Assembly (NCBI GenBank): GCA_014526335.1
Contig: JACTAT010000265.1
Coordinates: forward strand, 1-64,000
Length of the DNA stretch: 64,000 nucleotides
Source of the DNA: Chrysaora quinquecirrha
Lineage: Eukaryota > Cnidaria > Scyphozoa > Semaeostomeae > Pelagiidae
Reading direction: 5' to 3'
The position numbers were made by a program, and so were the translations under genes. This document shows, piece by piece, positions 42,568 through 51,959 of the stretch (position 1 is the stretch's first letter; every line of letters begins with the position of its first letter). The notes beneath the pieces are model-generated. The model saw only the letters and a list, made by a program, of their open reading frames with translations, searched no databases and was not told the DNA's origin.

Positions 42568-44243
42568 CCGTATTTCCTCTAATAAACGCCGCCCTCAGAT
42601 AAACGCCGCCCTCTATTAAACGTCGCACTTTAAGCGGAACCGTTGTAATAAACGCTGCCCTCTATTAAACGTCGCACTTTAAGCGGAACCGTTGTAATAA
42701 ACGCTGCCCTCTATTAAACGCCGCACTTTTAGCGGAACCTTTGTAATAAACGCTGCCCTATATTAAACGCCGCACTTTGAGCGGAACCTTTGTAATGAAC
42801 GCTGCCCTCTATTAAACGCCGCACTTTTAGCGGAACCTTTGTAATAAACGCTGCCCTATATTAAACGCCGCACTTTTAGCGGAACCTTTGTAATAAACGC
42901 CGCCCTCTATTAAACGCCGCACTTTGAGCGGAACCTTTGTAATGAACGCTGCCCTCTATTAAACGCCGCACTTTGAGCGGAACCTTTGTAATAAACGCTG
43001 CCCTATATTAAACGCCGCACTTTGAGCGGAACCTTTGTAATGAACGCTGCCCTCTATTAAACGCCGCACTTTTAGCGGAACCTTTGTAATAAACGCTGCC
43101 CTATATTAAACGCCGCACTTTTAGCGGAACCTTTGTAATAAACGCCGCCCTCTATTAAACGCCGCACTTTGAGCGGAACCTTTGTAATGAACGCTGCCCT
43201 CTATTAAACGCCGCACTTTGAGCGGAACCTTTGTAATAAACGCTGCCCTATATTAAACGCCGCACTTTGAGCGGAACCTTTGTAATGAACGCTGCCCTCT
43301 ATTAAACGCCGCACTTTTAGCGGAACCTTTGTAATAAACGCTGCCCTATATTAAACGCCGCACTTTGAGCGGAACCTTTGTAATGAACGCTGCCCTCTAT
43401 TAAACGCCGCACTTTAAGCGGAACCTTTGTAATAAACGCTGCCTTATATTAAACGCCGCACTTTGAGCGGAACCTTTGTAATAAACGCTGCCCTATATTA
43501 AACGCTGCACTTTAAGCGGAACCTTTGTAATGAACGCTGCCCTCTATTAAACGCCGCACTTTGAGCGGAACCTTTGTAATAAACGCTGCCCTATATTAAA
43601 CGCCGCACTTTGAGCGGAACCTTTGTAATGAACGCTGCCCTCTATTAAACGCCGCACTTTTAGCGGAACCTTTGTAATAAACGCTGCCCTATATTAAACG
43701 CCGCACTTTGAGCGGAACCTTTGTAATGAACGCTGCCCTCTATTAAACGCCGCACTTTAAGCGGAACCTTTGTAATAAACGCTGCCCTATATTAAACGCC
43801 GCACTTTGAGCGGAACCTTTGTAATGAACGCTGCCCTCTATTAAACGCCGCACTTTAAGCGGAACCTTTGTAATGAACGCTGCCCTCTATTAAACGCCGC
43901 ACTTTAAGCGGAACCTTTGTAATAAACGCTGCCCTATATTAAACGCCGCACTTTGAGCGGAACCTTTGTAATGAACGCTGCCCTCTATTAAACGCCGCAC
44001 TTTAAGCGGAACCTTTGTAATAAACGCTGCCTTATATTAAACGCCGCACTTTGAGCGGAACCTTTGTAATAAACGCTGCCCTATATTAAACGCTGCACTT
44101 TAAGCGGAACCTTTGTAATGAACGCCGCCCTCTGTTAAACAAAAAAAAACGAAAAAAAAAGAAGTTAAACACCGCCCTCTATTAAACGCCGCATTAAAGC
44201 TTGATTTTGTAATAAACGCTGCAGCGTTTTGGAGGAAATACGG
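42568..44243. repeat. 49-bp satellite inside an inverted-repeat element
   Basis: More than thirty copies of a 49-bp unit (TAATAAACGCTGCCCTATAT, TAAACGCCGCACTTTGAGCG, GAACCTTTG). Units alternate between ATAAACGC..CTATAT and ATGAACGC..CTCTAT forms, giving a 98-bp higher-order pattern. The array is bounded by CCGTATTTCCTCTAATAAAC and its inverse GGAGGAAATACGG. Confidence 0.93.
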
Positions 44244-44461
44244 AATGGACATGGTCAGCTGGTACTTCTGATGGACAGGAATACCTTGGCTAAACCTAGG
44301 GTTTCCTAGGGCAATTAAGTACAATTATTGTCAGAAAACCTAGGTTTTACCTAGGTTACCTAGGTAATGAAGTACTCCATTGTCCCAGATAAACCTTGAG
44401 AAGATGGCACACTTTTAAAGATAAATAAAAGTAGAAATTTACGATCACCCCGCATAACGTA

Positions 44462-44990
44462 TGTGCAGTACAGTGGTGGATGTTCAGTACAGTGGAGGGA
44501 TACCATGAGTACAGTGGAGGGATACCATGAGTACAGTGGTGGATGTTCAGTACAGTGGAGGGATGCCATGAGTACAGTGGTGGATGTTCAATGCAGTGGA
44601 GGGATACCATGAGTACAGTGGTGGATGTTCAGTACAGTGGAGGGATACCATGAGTACAGTGGAGGGATACCATGAGTACAGTGGTGGGATACCATGAGTA
44701 CAGTGGTGGATGTTCAGTACAGTGGAGGGATACCATGAGTACAGTGGAGGGATACCATGAGTACAGTGGAGGGATACCATGAGTACAGTGGTGGATGTTC
44801 AGTACAGTGGAGGGATACCATGAGTACAGTGGAGGGATACCATGAGTACAGTGGTGGATGTTCAGTACAGTGGAGGGATACCATGAGTACAGTGGAGGGA
44901 TACCATGAGTACAGTGGTGGATGTTCAGTACAGTGGAGGGATACCATGAGTACAGTGGAGGGATACCATCAGTACAGTGGTGGGTGTGCA
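44462..44990. repeat. 22/41-bp tandem repeat (GTACAGTGGAGGGATACCATGA)
   Basis: Units of GTACAGTGGAGGGATACCAT-GA (22 bp) alternate with GTACAGTGGTGGATGTTCA (19 bp). An inverted partner begins at 45155. All reading frames across it are repeat artefacts. Confidence 0.95.
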
Positions 44991-45154
44991 ACTCATTAGA
45001 GAAATTGCAACGGTGTTGTATGAACGGGAAGTATCTCTAAGCAGACAGTGATGCGTTTTGTGGGGCCTACATCTGTAAAAAACGGCTCTAAACATACGCT
45101 TTTTTAATAGAAGAGTGTTCTGGGCTTCCATTTTCCACACAGCACTGTACTCAT

Positions 45155-45218
45155 AGTATCCCTCCACTGTACTGAACATCCACCACTGTACTGCACACCC
45201 ACCACTGTACTGCACATG
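45155..45218. repeat. inverted partner of the 22/41-bp repeat, cut by the LINE
   Basis: ATCCCTCCACTGTACTGAAC and CCACCACTGTACTGCAC are inverse units of the left array. The outer end of this arm (ACGTTATGCGGGGTGAT) appears at 50268, beyond the LINE. Confidence 0.85.
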
Positions 45219-45319
45219 ATATGATATGATATATATTTCTTTTATGTTAGTTACAACAAATAGTGATATACACTAATTCATACTAACATTAAGCAACCAT
45301 AGGAATTGCATTGATCAAC

Positions 45320-45559
45320 TCATTTAGTGCAAAAGGAGCACTCGCATTTTTTAGCGAGGAACCAAGTTTTGATCAAATTTTTAAACTGTTTAGTGTTACT
45401 CGCCGTTTTGATTTCATTAGGAAGGGAATTCCATATTTTTGGCCCTTGATAACATAAGGACTTAATGCCAAAGCCTGTGGTTCTAACTTTTGGTATTTCA
45501 AGAAGATTTGTGCTCCGTAGATTGTGGTCTAGTTTTTTAGGTAAAAAATAGTCCTTCAT
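45320..45559 (-). CDS. LINE ORF2 C-terminal end after frameshift
   Basis: Reads MKDYFLPKKLDHNLRSTNLL, then GPKIWNSLPNEIKTA and AKKCECSFCTK, the conserved end of this LINE clade's ORF2. Confidence 0.88.
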   Translation of the reverse strand: MKDYFLPKKLDHNLRSTNLLEIPKVRTTGFGIKSLCYQGPKIWNSLPNEIKTASNTKQFKNLIKTWFLAKKCECSFCTK

Positions 45560-45611
45560 AAAACAGGATTTAGGTTATTCAAAGTTTTGAATACCTCTAA
45601 AGCAAGGAGCC

Positions 45612-47087
45612 TTATCGACTGTATATGAATGGTGGTCTCCATTGAATCAGATAGTAGTTTTCATACGTAGAAGTATAGTCAGAATATGCAAGTCGTAGTG
45701 CTCTCTCATTTATCTTTTCTAGTTTGTCTTGGCTCCCTTTGGTGCATAACATCCAAATAAGTGGACAGTAATTAAAGTGGCATAAGATAAACGAGTTAAT
45801 TATAATTTTTCTCTCTTTTTCCCCCATGAACCTAGCTAAGCGTTTTAGAGAATTAAGTTGTTTTGCTGCTTTTTTACAAATTTTATCAATATGGGCATCA
45901 AATTTTAAACTTTCATCTATCTCTATACCTAGCAGAGTTACATTAGTTTCGACTTTTATTTTTAGATTCTCATTAATTTCAAAGTGTTCTATGTTCTTGT
46001 TTTTATTTCCAATAGTAATGGCTTGGAATTTAGACCATTCAAGACATTTATTGGTGTTTATTTTTATCAAATTTATTAATTCTTCAGTGCTTGAGGTGGT
46101 CACTGTCAGTGTGTTGTCATCGGCAAAATTACAGAGAGACCCATCACTGAGGTTATAAAAGATATCATTTATAAAGGAGTTGAAGAGAAGAGGTCCTAGT
46201 ATTGAACCTTGTGGGACACCTTGTCCTAATTCATCCCAAGAGCTATATTGTCCTTTTACTTTTACTCTTTGCTTTCTATCTGACAAATAATTCTGGATGA
46301 ATAAGAGTGAATTTTCTTTTATCCCATAAGCATGTAGTTTTGCAAGTAGAAGATTCTTTGGGAGACAATCAAAAGCTTTTGATAGATCCATTAGAATCGC
46401 CCCTATATGTGCATTTTGCTCTAGTCCTTTTCTCCAGTTTTCTATTAATCTGAAAAGTGCATGTTCGGATGAAAAATTCTTTCTGTACGCACATAAATAT
46501 GGAGAAAATTTACCTTGGAGAAAAGGGGAAAGCTGAAGTTCTATAACTTTTTCAAAAACTTTAGAGAATGTAGTAAGTAGACTGATTGGCCTGTAATTTT
46601 CTTTGTTAAATGGATCCTTTTTCTTGTACACTGGTGTGACTATTGCCTTTATTAAAGAATTAGGGAATGTACCTTGCGAAATACATTTGTTAATTATATC
46701 AAGTAAAGGTTTAAGGATAATATCTACAGAGATTTTTAGAAATTTGGCATTTATCATATCATGACCCATCGCTTTTTTATGATTAAGATCAAGAATAATT
46801 TGCTTAAGCACTGGTGCTGGAACTGATAGGAAATTGAAAATTGATTCGTCTTGTAAATTAAGTTTTATTCTCCCAATACTAGGATGGTTCTCGAAGCCCT
46901 TGATGATTTCATCAATTGTCGGGTAGCTCCCAGCGTTCTTATTAGCTGTAGTGCTGGTTTGGCTAATGCTGACAAAATGTTTATTCATAATTTCTGCAAC
47001 AGATTGAGGGTTACTGACAAGACTATCGTTTTCAGATATTGTAATTTCAGAATCAGTGTGGCCTTTGCCGAAGAAGTAGGGTTTCAA
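45612..47087 (-). CDS. LINE reverse transcriptase
   Basis: 491 codons. RT motifs: TPVYKKKDPFNKENYRPISL, GAILMDLSKAFDCLP, GVPQGSILGPLLF, and the catalytic FADDNTL. Ends with ERALRLAYSDYTSTYE, then a frameshift. The open frame starts at a TTG, so the true N-terminus continues from the endonuclease. Confidence 0.93.
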   Translation of the reverse strand: MKPYFFGKGHTDSEITISENDSLVSNPQSVAEIMNKHFVSISQTSTTANKNAGSYPTIDEIIKGFENHPSIGRIKLNLQDESIFNFLSVPAPVLKQIILDLNHKKAMGHDMINAKFLKISVDIILKPLLDIINKCISQGTFPNSLIKAIVTPVYKKKDPFNKENYRPISLLTTFSKVFEKVIELQLSPFLQGKFSPYLCAYRKNFSSEHALFRLIENWRKGLEQNAHIGAILMDLSKAFDCLPKNLLLAKLHAYGIKENSLLFIQNYLSDRKQRVKVKGQYSSWDELGQGVPQGSILGPLLFNSFINDIFYNLSDGSLCNFADDNTLTVTTSSTEELINLIKINTNKCLEWSKFQAITIGNKNKNIEHFEINENLKIKVETNVTLLGIEIDESLKFDAHIDKICKKAAKQLNSLKRLARFMGEKERKIIINSFILCHFNYCPLIWMLCTKGSQDKLEKINERALRLAYSDYTSTYENYYLIQWRPPFIYSR

Positions 47088-47207
47088 CTTCTTCCAAAAT
47101 GTTTTGGAGTCAAGTGTGCCGTTTTGACAAATCTTGGTAAAGTAATCAGATTTCAGATGTTGACGAAGATTTGCACAGTGGTTTCTTTGCTTTTAAATCT
47201 TTCATAA

Positions 47208-48245
47208 TTAACAGTAGTTTTGATTTGTTATAGGCATTTTAAATTTAGTTCTTAGCATTATTGCTTTTCTATGTACCTTACTGAGGGGTTTATTATTTGC
47301 CCTAACTATTTTGGATTTTAATGGTGCGTGATAATTAACTATGCTATCGAACAAATCTTGAAAGTATTCAAATGCCTGATTGCCATCATGAATGTATTGG
47401 CAAAGATAAAATGGTGTTTCTGAAAGATCTTTGCAGAAGGCATCCTCATTAAAGTTTTTTAAATCTCTGTAGCGAATTATATTAGGATGGTGTTTGGGAA
47501 TTGAAGATTTGCAAGTAGTAAGAATTAGCTTATGGAAGTCACTTAAAGAGGTTTCAATAGTTTTAGTATTTTTAAAATTATGTTTCCAATTGGTAAGGAT
47601 TACGTCAATTGATGACGGATTACAATTTGGTTTGTAACAAGTTGGCTCTTTGATGAGATTTGTGAGCCTAAGAGTAGAACAAATAGTTTTAAGGCTAGGA
47701 TCGGTTGGAGTTAGATTCAGATCACCAATTATTATAAAATTATCATATTGTGAGGAACATTTATCAATCAATTTAATTATAGAATTTCTGAAAATTTTAT
47801 TATCCGCATTTGGTGGATTGTATGCAGCAATGATGATCCATTTTTCTTTTCGTAGATTTAGTTCAAAGCATATATTTTCTATTTCTTCATCTTCAAATTT
47901 GTCAGTTCTTCTGCTTTTGAAGGGTTCCTTGATGTAAACAAGGAGACCACCACCATGTGCATTTCTATCAGCACGATAAGGAGCCTTGTAACCAGGTATT
48001 AAAAATTGTTCAGTTGCAAAGGAATCATCAAGTTTAGTTTCACTGATGATAATGCAGTCAAAAGAGCTCACTGTAATTAAATCTTTGAGCTCACAAAATT
48101 TGTTTCTAATGCTATTTATGTTTAGGTGTGCAAGAATAGGGTTTTTTGGATTTTTGAAACGTGCCTCTTTTAGCTCTTTGTAACTAGTTGTGTCCGAATT
48201 CTTACTCTTATCAGGTGTGTGGTCTAGTAGCCGTCTCCCATTAAG
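47208..48245 (-). CDS. LINE APE-type endonuclease
   Basis: The open frame follows the esterase TGA directly in frame. ILAHLNINSIRNKF is the usual start of the endonuclease domain, then IIISETKLDDSF, GGGLLVYIKE, IIIGDLNLTPTD and TSLSDFHKLI, giving the catalytic Glu, Asp/Asn and Asp-His positions. Ends at a stop near PITNQNYC; the linker to the RT is frameshifted. Confidence 0.88.
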   Translation of the reverse strand, partial: LNGRRLLDHTPDKSKNSDTTSYKELKEARFKNPKNPILAHLNINSIRNKFCELKDLITVSSFDCIIISETKLDDSFATEQFLIPGYKAPYRADRNAHGGGLLVYIKEPFKSRRTDKFEDEEIENICFELNLRKEKWIIIAAYNPPNADNKIFRNSIIKLIDKCSSQYDNFIIIGDLNLTPTDPSLKTICSTLRLTNLIKEPTCYKPNCNPSSIDVILTNWKHNFKNTKTIETSLSDFHKLILTTCKSSIPKHHPNIIRYRDLKNFNEDAFCKDLSETPFYLCQYIHDGNQAFEYFQDLFDSIVNYHAPLKSKIVRANNKPLSKVHRKAIMLRTKFKMPITNQNYC

Positions 48246-48683
48246 TCATGCTAAATGACAAGTTTTAATGCAATCCCTAAGGTTGCTTGCAAGTTTTCTT
48301 GTTCCTTTATCATTTAAATGTAGTTTACTGTTGTTTAATTCATCAATTGTTATATTACTATTGTTAACAAAATGAAAATTGTTTCTTTCACATAGAGTAG
48401 ATAAGATGTTATTAAAGTTTTCAATTTTAGAATTAATTAGGTCATACTTAGCTTGAATAGTTATACCAGAGAGTACAATGCTGCATTTAGGAGAATACTT
48501 CTGAATTTCTTTAGTCACCTCATGCAATTCTTCAGCAATTTGCTGTGGACTCTCGGTTGTGTTCATGATGTCGTTTACGCCACAATGCAAAACAATCATG
48601 TCAGGGTTCTTTGCAAGGCTAGGTTGAATATAGTGGATTAACTCCTTTACTTTCATGCCTCCAATACTAACTTTGTTTACCAA
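48246..48683 (-). CDS. LINE ORF1, second part: SGNH esterase
   Basis: Continues the esterase after the shift: VNKVSIGGMKVKELI, then IVLHCGVNDIMNTT (GxND block), and SKLHLNDKGTRKLA (catalytic-His block). Together with GDS from the upstream frame it has the SGNH order. It ends CHLA-TGA; the same frame stays open downstream into the endonuclease. Confidence 0.85.
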   Translation of the reverse strand: MVNKVSIGGMKVKELIHYIQPSLAKNPDMIVLHCGVNDIMNTTESPQQIAEELHEVTKEIQKYSPKCSIVLSGITIQAKYDLINSKIENFNNILSTLCERNNFHFVNNSNITIDELNNSKLHLNDKGTRKLASNLRDCIKTCHLA

Positions 48684-50236
48684 GGAACGAGGGATTTTGC
48701 AAGCTTATGTGGTAGAACATGTTTGATAATTGAATCTCCAATTATGACAATATGCTTTTTGCTCTGCAGATTTGCATTTTTGGTAGGAAGATTTGGGTTG
48801 GTGGCTTGTTGAGGATTTTGTGTTTGATTTGATGTTTGTTGTCTTTGTGCTTGGGTGTTGTTTGGCCTGGATGAATTTGTGAATCTGTTGTTTTGGTTAT
48901 TTGATGGTACCTTGGGAATGATTGCAGTTTTTGGCTTTGTTTGGTCAGTAAGTTGTAATTTGAAAGGACTGATAAAGTTGGAAGGATTTTCAGGCAAGTG
49001 TTGTAAATGATGGTATCGGTTTGGGTGATAGAACATTTGAATATTATGTGGCTGTGTAAATTGAAGTTGTGGGGCATTTTGGTTTGGCTCATATGGGCTT
49101 TTTTGGAAACGATAAGTATCAGGTCTTCGTTGAAATGTTTGCCATGGTACATTGTTTTGATGTTGATTTTTGATGCAATTATTTTCTTCTTTTAAGCACT
49201 TAATTTGAGAAATAAGGTCCTGATTTTTCTCTTTTAACTGTAGATTTTCTGTCTTGATATTTGCAATTTCATCTTTCATGGCATTTTCTTGTGGTTTCGA
49301 TATTTTCATTATTTCTTTCTTCATTTCATTTATTTCATCCATAATTGGCTTCAAAGCAAGATTCAGTTGTATTGGACAAAGACTGGTCTGTATCATATTT
49401 CCATTGTAGATTTCATCATCTTTGTGTATTTCTACTTGTTCAATTGCACTCGGAAGATTGCTTGTCTGTGATTCGCTTTTAGAACTTGAATTGCAAAGCT
49501 TTTGATGTTCAGTTATAGTTGGCAAAATACCAGATTTGAATTCATCTATGCCAGTTCCAGTTATTACAACTGTGGCAGATGGCACATGGATATTTATATT
49601 GACCCATTCATCTTCTGCCTTAGTTATTTCTATCTCTATTTCATCAATATCTTCTTCATCATCATAACTCAATAGGTCAGTCCATGATATACCATATCCA
49701 TCATCCTCACCCATGGTGTCATAGATTATTTTATGGATTGAAAATATGGTACTTGCAAGCTCATTATAATTTACCGTGTAATTGAAATAGTTCTGGCCAA
49801 TATATTGCTGCAGAAATTCTGATGGAAGTTGTCGAGGTAGAAGTGTGTTGCTGTCAATCTTATAAATGCGCTCTACACTTGCCAAATCAGTTATTTCATA
49901 CTTTGGCAAGGGTTGTTTTTGCTTCTTTTTTTGACCTTGTCTCTTTTGATCTTTTCTTCCAGAAGTTGGCCCTGGGTTTAGTTCTACATCACCACTTAAG
50001 ATGAGTAGTAATGCAAGATAGGCCTTTTTCGTTTTCCCGCCATTTTCTAATGGCCTAGATCTCAATGGGAAATTTTTCTTCGTAATTGAAAAATGGCACA
50101 AAAAGGTTTCAAAATCTAATATAAAAGACGCTGATTCATTTACCTCTTCATATTTTATCTTCTTTTGTAAGCTAGAGTCGTAACGTATCAGCAAAGTGCA
50201 AATTAACATTGCTGTAAGAATTCCCGTGACCGCCAT
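48677..50236 (-). CDS. LINE ORF1, first part: 2A peptide and coiled coil
   Basis: Starts at ATG 50236 (MAVTGILTAMLICTLLI, a hydrophobic leader). Residues 82-90 are GDVELNPGP, the ribosome-skipping 2A signature, which would release an 89-residue leader from the rest. A Lys/Gln-rich basic stretch follows, then an acidic region (DDEEDIDEIEIEI), a coiled coil around EIANIKTENLQLKEKNQDLI, an Asn/Gln-rich linker, and the start of an SGNH esterase (HIVIIGDSIIKH). 2A sequences are known in some L2/CR1-type LINEs. The frame breaks at SLVPW by a one-base shift. Confidence 0.88.
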   Translation of the reverse strand: MAVTGILTAMLICTLLIRYDSSLQKKIKYEEVNESASFILDFETFLCHFSITKKNFPLRSRPLENGGKTKKAYLALLLILSGDVELNPGPTSGRKDQKRQGQKKKQKQPLPKYEITDLASVERIYKIDSNTLLPRQLPSEFLQQYIGQNYFNYTVNYNELASTIFSIHKIIYDTMGEDDGYGISWTDLLSYDDEEDIDEIEIEITKAEDEWVNINIHVPSATVVITGTGIDEFKSGILPTITEHQKLCNSSSKSESQTSNLPSAIEQVEIHKDDEIYNGNMIQTSLCPIQLNLALKPIMDEINEMKKEIMKISKPQENAMKDEIANIKTENLQLKEKNQDLISQIKCLKEENNCIKNQHQNNVPWQTFQRRPDTYRFQKSPYEPNQNAPQLQFTQPHNIQMFYHPNRYHHLQHLPENPSNFISPFKLQLTDQTKPKTAIIPKVPSNNQNNRFTNSSRPNNTQAQRQQTSNQTQNPQQATNPNLPTKNANLQSKKHIVIIGDSIIKHVLPHKLAKSLVPW

Positions 50237-50289
50237 TGCGGCGAAAAATGCACAGGACAAAACGTTATGCGGGGTGATGATTGTAAGGC

Positions 50290-50870
50290 CCTATGTTTTT
50301 CATTTTTCATTCTGCATTGTTTCATGAAACACCTCTAAGAAAATAAGCTTCAGCTCCATGAACACACGATTGTTCATACATTCCCAATATGAATCGATAA
50401 ATTCTGAATACTAGTCAGGGAGAACTAGAAGTTTGAATTAGAAGAATGCGAAAAGTGAAAAACATGAAGCAAACACATTTTAACCCGTCTCTAACCTCTC
50501 TTAGTAGATCAAATAAAAAGTGAGACCGAATGAAAAGGTTTATACAAGAAATAAACTAATTTGCCTTTGGTACTTTTTGTCATTTGTAGCATTTATGTAG
50601 TGGTAAATATTTGTGGGAGCTTTGAGTTATGAAATTAATAAGATCAAAAAATTGAGTGCTTATGATAAGTCATATGCTAAAACGGTTAATGCCTTTAGTG
50701 GCAAATTGATAAGCTGATTCTAGCCTCTGAGGCGTTATCTAAACAACAAAAACAACATGAATTGTAAACCATACCCGAACAATGCAGCAATTTACAACTC
50801 TAACTTTACCTTCAAGTTTGTTCTGCCAATTTAGCGAAAGTTTCTGCATTTTCAGTCCTTCATAGTAACA
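50290..50870. other. no feature recognised
   Basis: Plain AT-rich sequence right of the LINE and palindromic array. Confidence 0.5.
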
Positions 50871-50873
50871 ATG

Positions 50874-51220
50874 CACGCATTTTAATAAGTAAGTTCGGCT
50901 CAGGCTCAGTACTGAAAATTCCTTAGCTGATGGCCAAATTTGAGTACTCGATATTCCTTAGCGATTCCTTAACTTTTAACTTCGTGATTCTTCAAAATAA
51001 CCAACTGTCAAGGAAATATAGGTCGGAAGACGAATAGAAATGAATACTGATTGAAAACCATAGGCTTTAATCATTGCTTGATGCTGCTCTGTTAATTCAA
51101 AACTTCATCTTTTTTAAATTGAAATGTTAAGTTTTAGAAAAGTCAGATTCCTTTACTGTCTGTCTCTGATCCAGAAGTACTACCTTCCTTAGAAAGCACT
51201 TCCTTATAAAAAAATGCGTG
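50874..51220. mobile_element. element related to the TTCCTTA type
   Basis: Starts CACGCATTTTAATAAGTAAG and ends TTCCTTATAAAAAAATGCGTG. TA follows the right end but TG precedes the left end, so the flank has decayed. ATTCCTTAGC words occur inside. Confidence 0.7.
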
Positions 51221-51425
51221 TAGATGCTCATAGTCATTGACAGTTTATCAGCATTGTTGTTTGGTTTATGAAATTACTGGGCAATTATGAAAAATTGTGC
51301 AATTTTTACAAGCCAAAAAATCGGGCCTTGATCTTGATCTTGATTTGGATTAAGGTGCAACACCCATAGACATCTTGCTGCCTGCCTTCCAGAAGTCGTT
51401 ACCAAACCGTTAGAATTGTTTTCTG

Positions 51426-51888
51426 CAGTGTGACCAGATTTCAATTTGGTAATTATGCCAAAACTGCTTTAAAATTATGCCAGATTTGCCAAAATTATGC
51501 TAGATTTCAAACGGAGGCTGTTATTATCGAAAAAGAGGCTTGCGCATGCGTATAATTACACAAAAACGAGAAAATTTGTTGGAATTTTACTTCTGAACAT
51601 GAGTATTTAGAACCTAAAACAAACAAAATCGATTAAACTTCAAATATAATAGAAAGCACAAATTGTTAATACAATGTCATCATCATTGCCTTGCTGCCGG
51701 ACACTGATTTATAATGAGAGACAGCTAAATTACCGAATAGACAAACATGACAAACGATTAACAGCCAAATGTTAAAATTATGCCAAAATTATGCTAGATT
51801 TCAGATTATGCTAGATTTAATGCTAAACAACAAATTTCGGGTGAAATTATGCTAAAAGCATAATATTATGCTAGATCTGGTCACACTG
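51426..51888. mobile_element. hAT-like MITE with 8-bp duplication
   Basis: Ends CAGTGTGACCAGATTT and its inverse ATCTGGTCACACTG. Flanked by a perfect 8-bp duplication GTTTTCTG (51418-51425, 51889-51896), the size used by hAT transposases. Inside, AATTATGCCA/AATTATGCTAGATTT recurs about ten times. Confidence 0.9.
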
Positions 51889-51959
51889 GTTTTCTGGCGC
51901 CAAAACTTTTCGTCAGCTCAAGGTATGGTATGGTATCGAATGTTTGATTTTCTCAAGGT

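Larger units (their letters stand above)
45219..50264 (-). mobile_element. L2/CR1-type LINE, nearly full length, several frame breaks
   Basis: Minus strand. The 5' end lies at about 50264 and the 3' end at about 45219, ending in a TGATATGATATGATA-like tail. Order: ORF1 (2A, coiled coil, SGNH esterase), then APE endonuclease, reverse transcriptase and a conserved C-terminal region. Frame breaks at about 48680, 47.15-47.23 kb and 45.6 kb. Boundaries follow from symmetry of the palindromic array it interrupts. The 3' part matches the LINE fragment at 26.85-27.22/30.27-30.39 kb. Confidence 0.9.

Noticed and set aside
42590..44130. regular repeats suggesting a CRISPR array
   Set aside because: Units are head-to-tail 49-mers with no unique spacers; eukaryotic satellite.
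44547..44999. several frames reading CTHGIPPLYSWYPSTVL
   Set aside because: Frames of the 22/41-bp tandem repeat on both strands.
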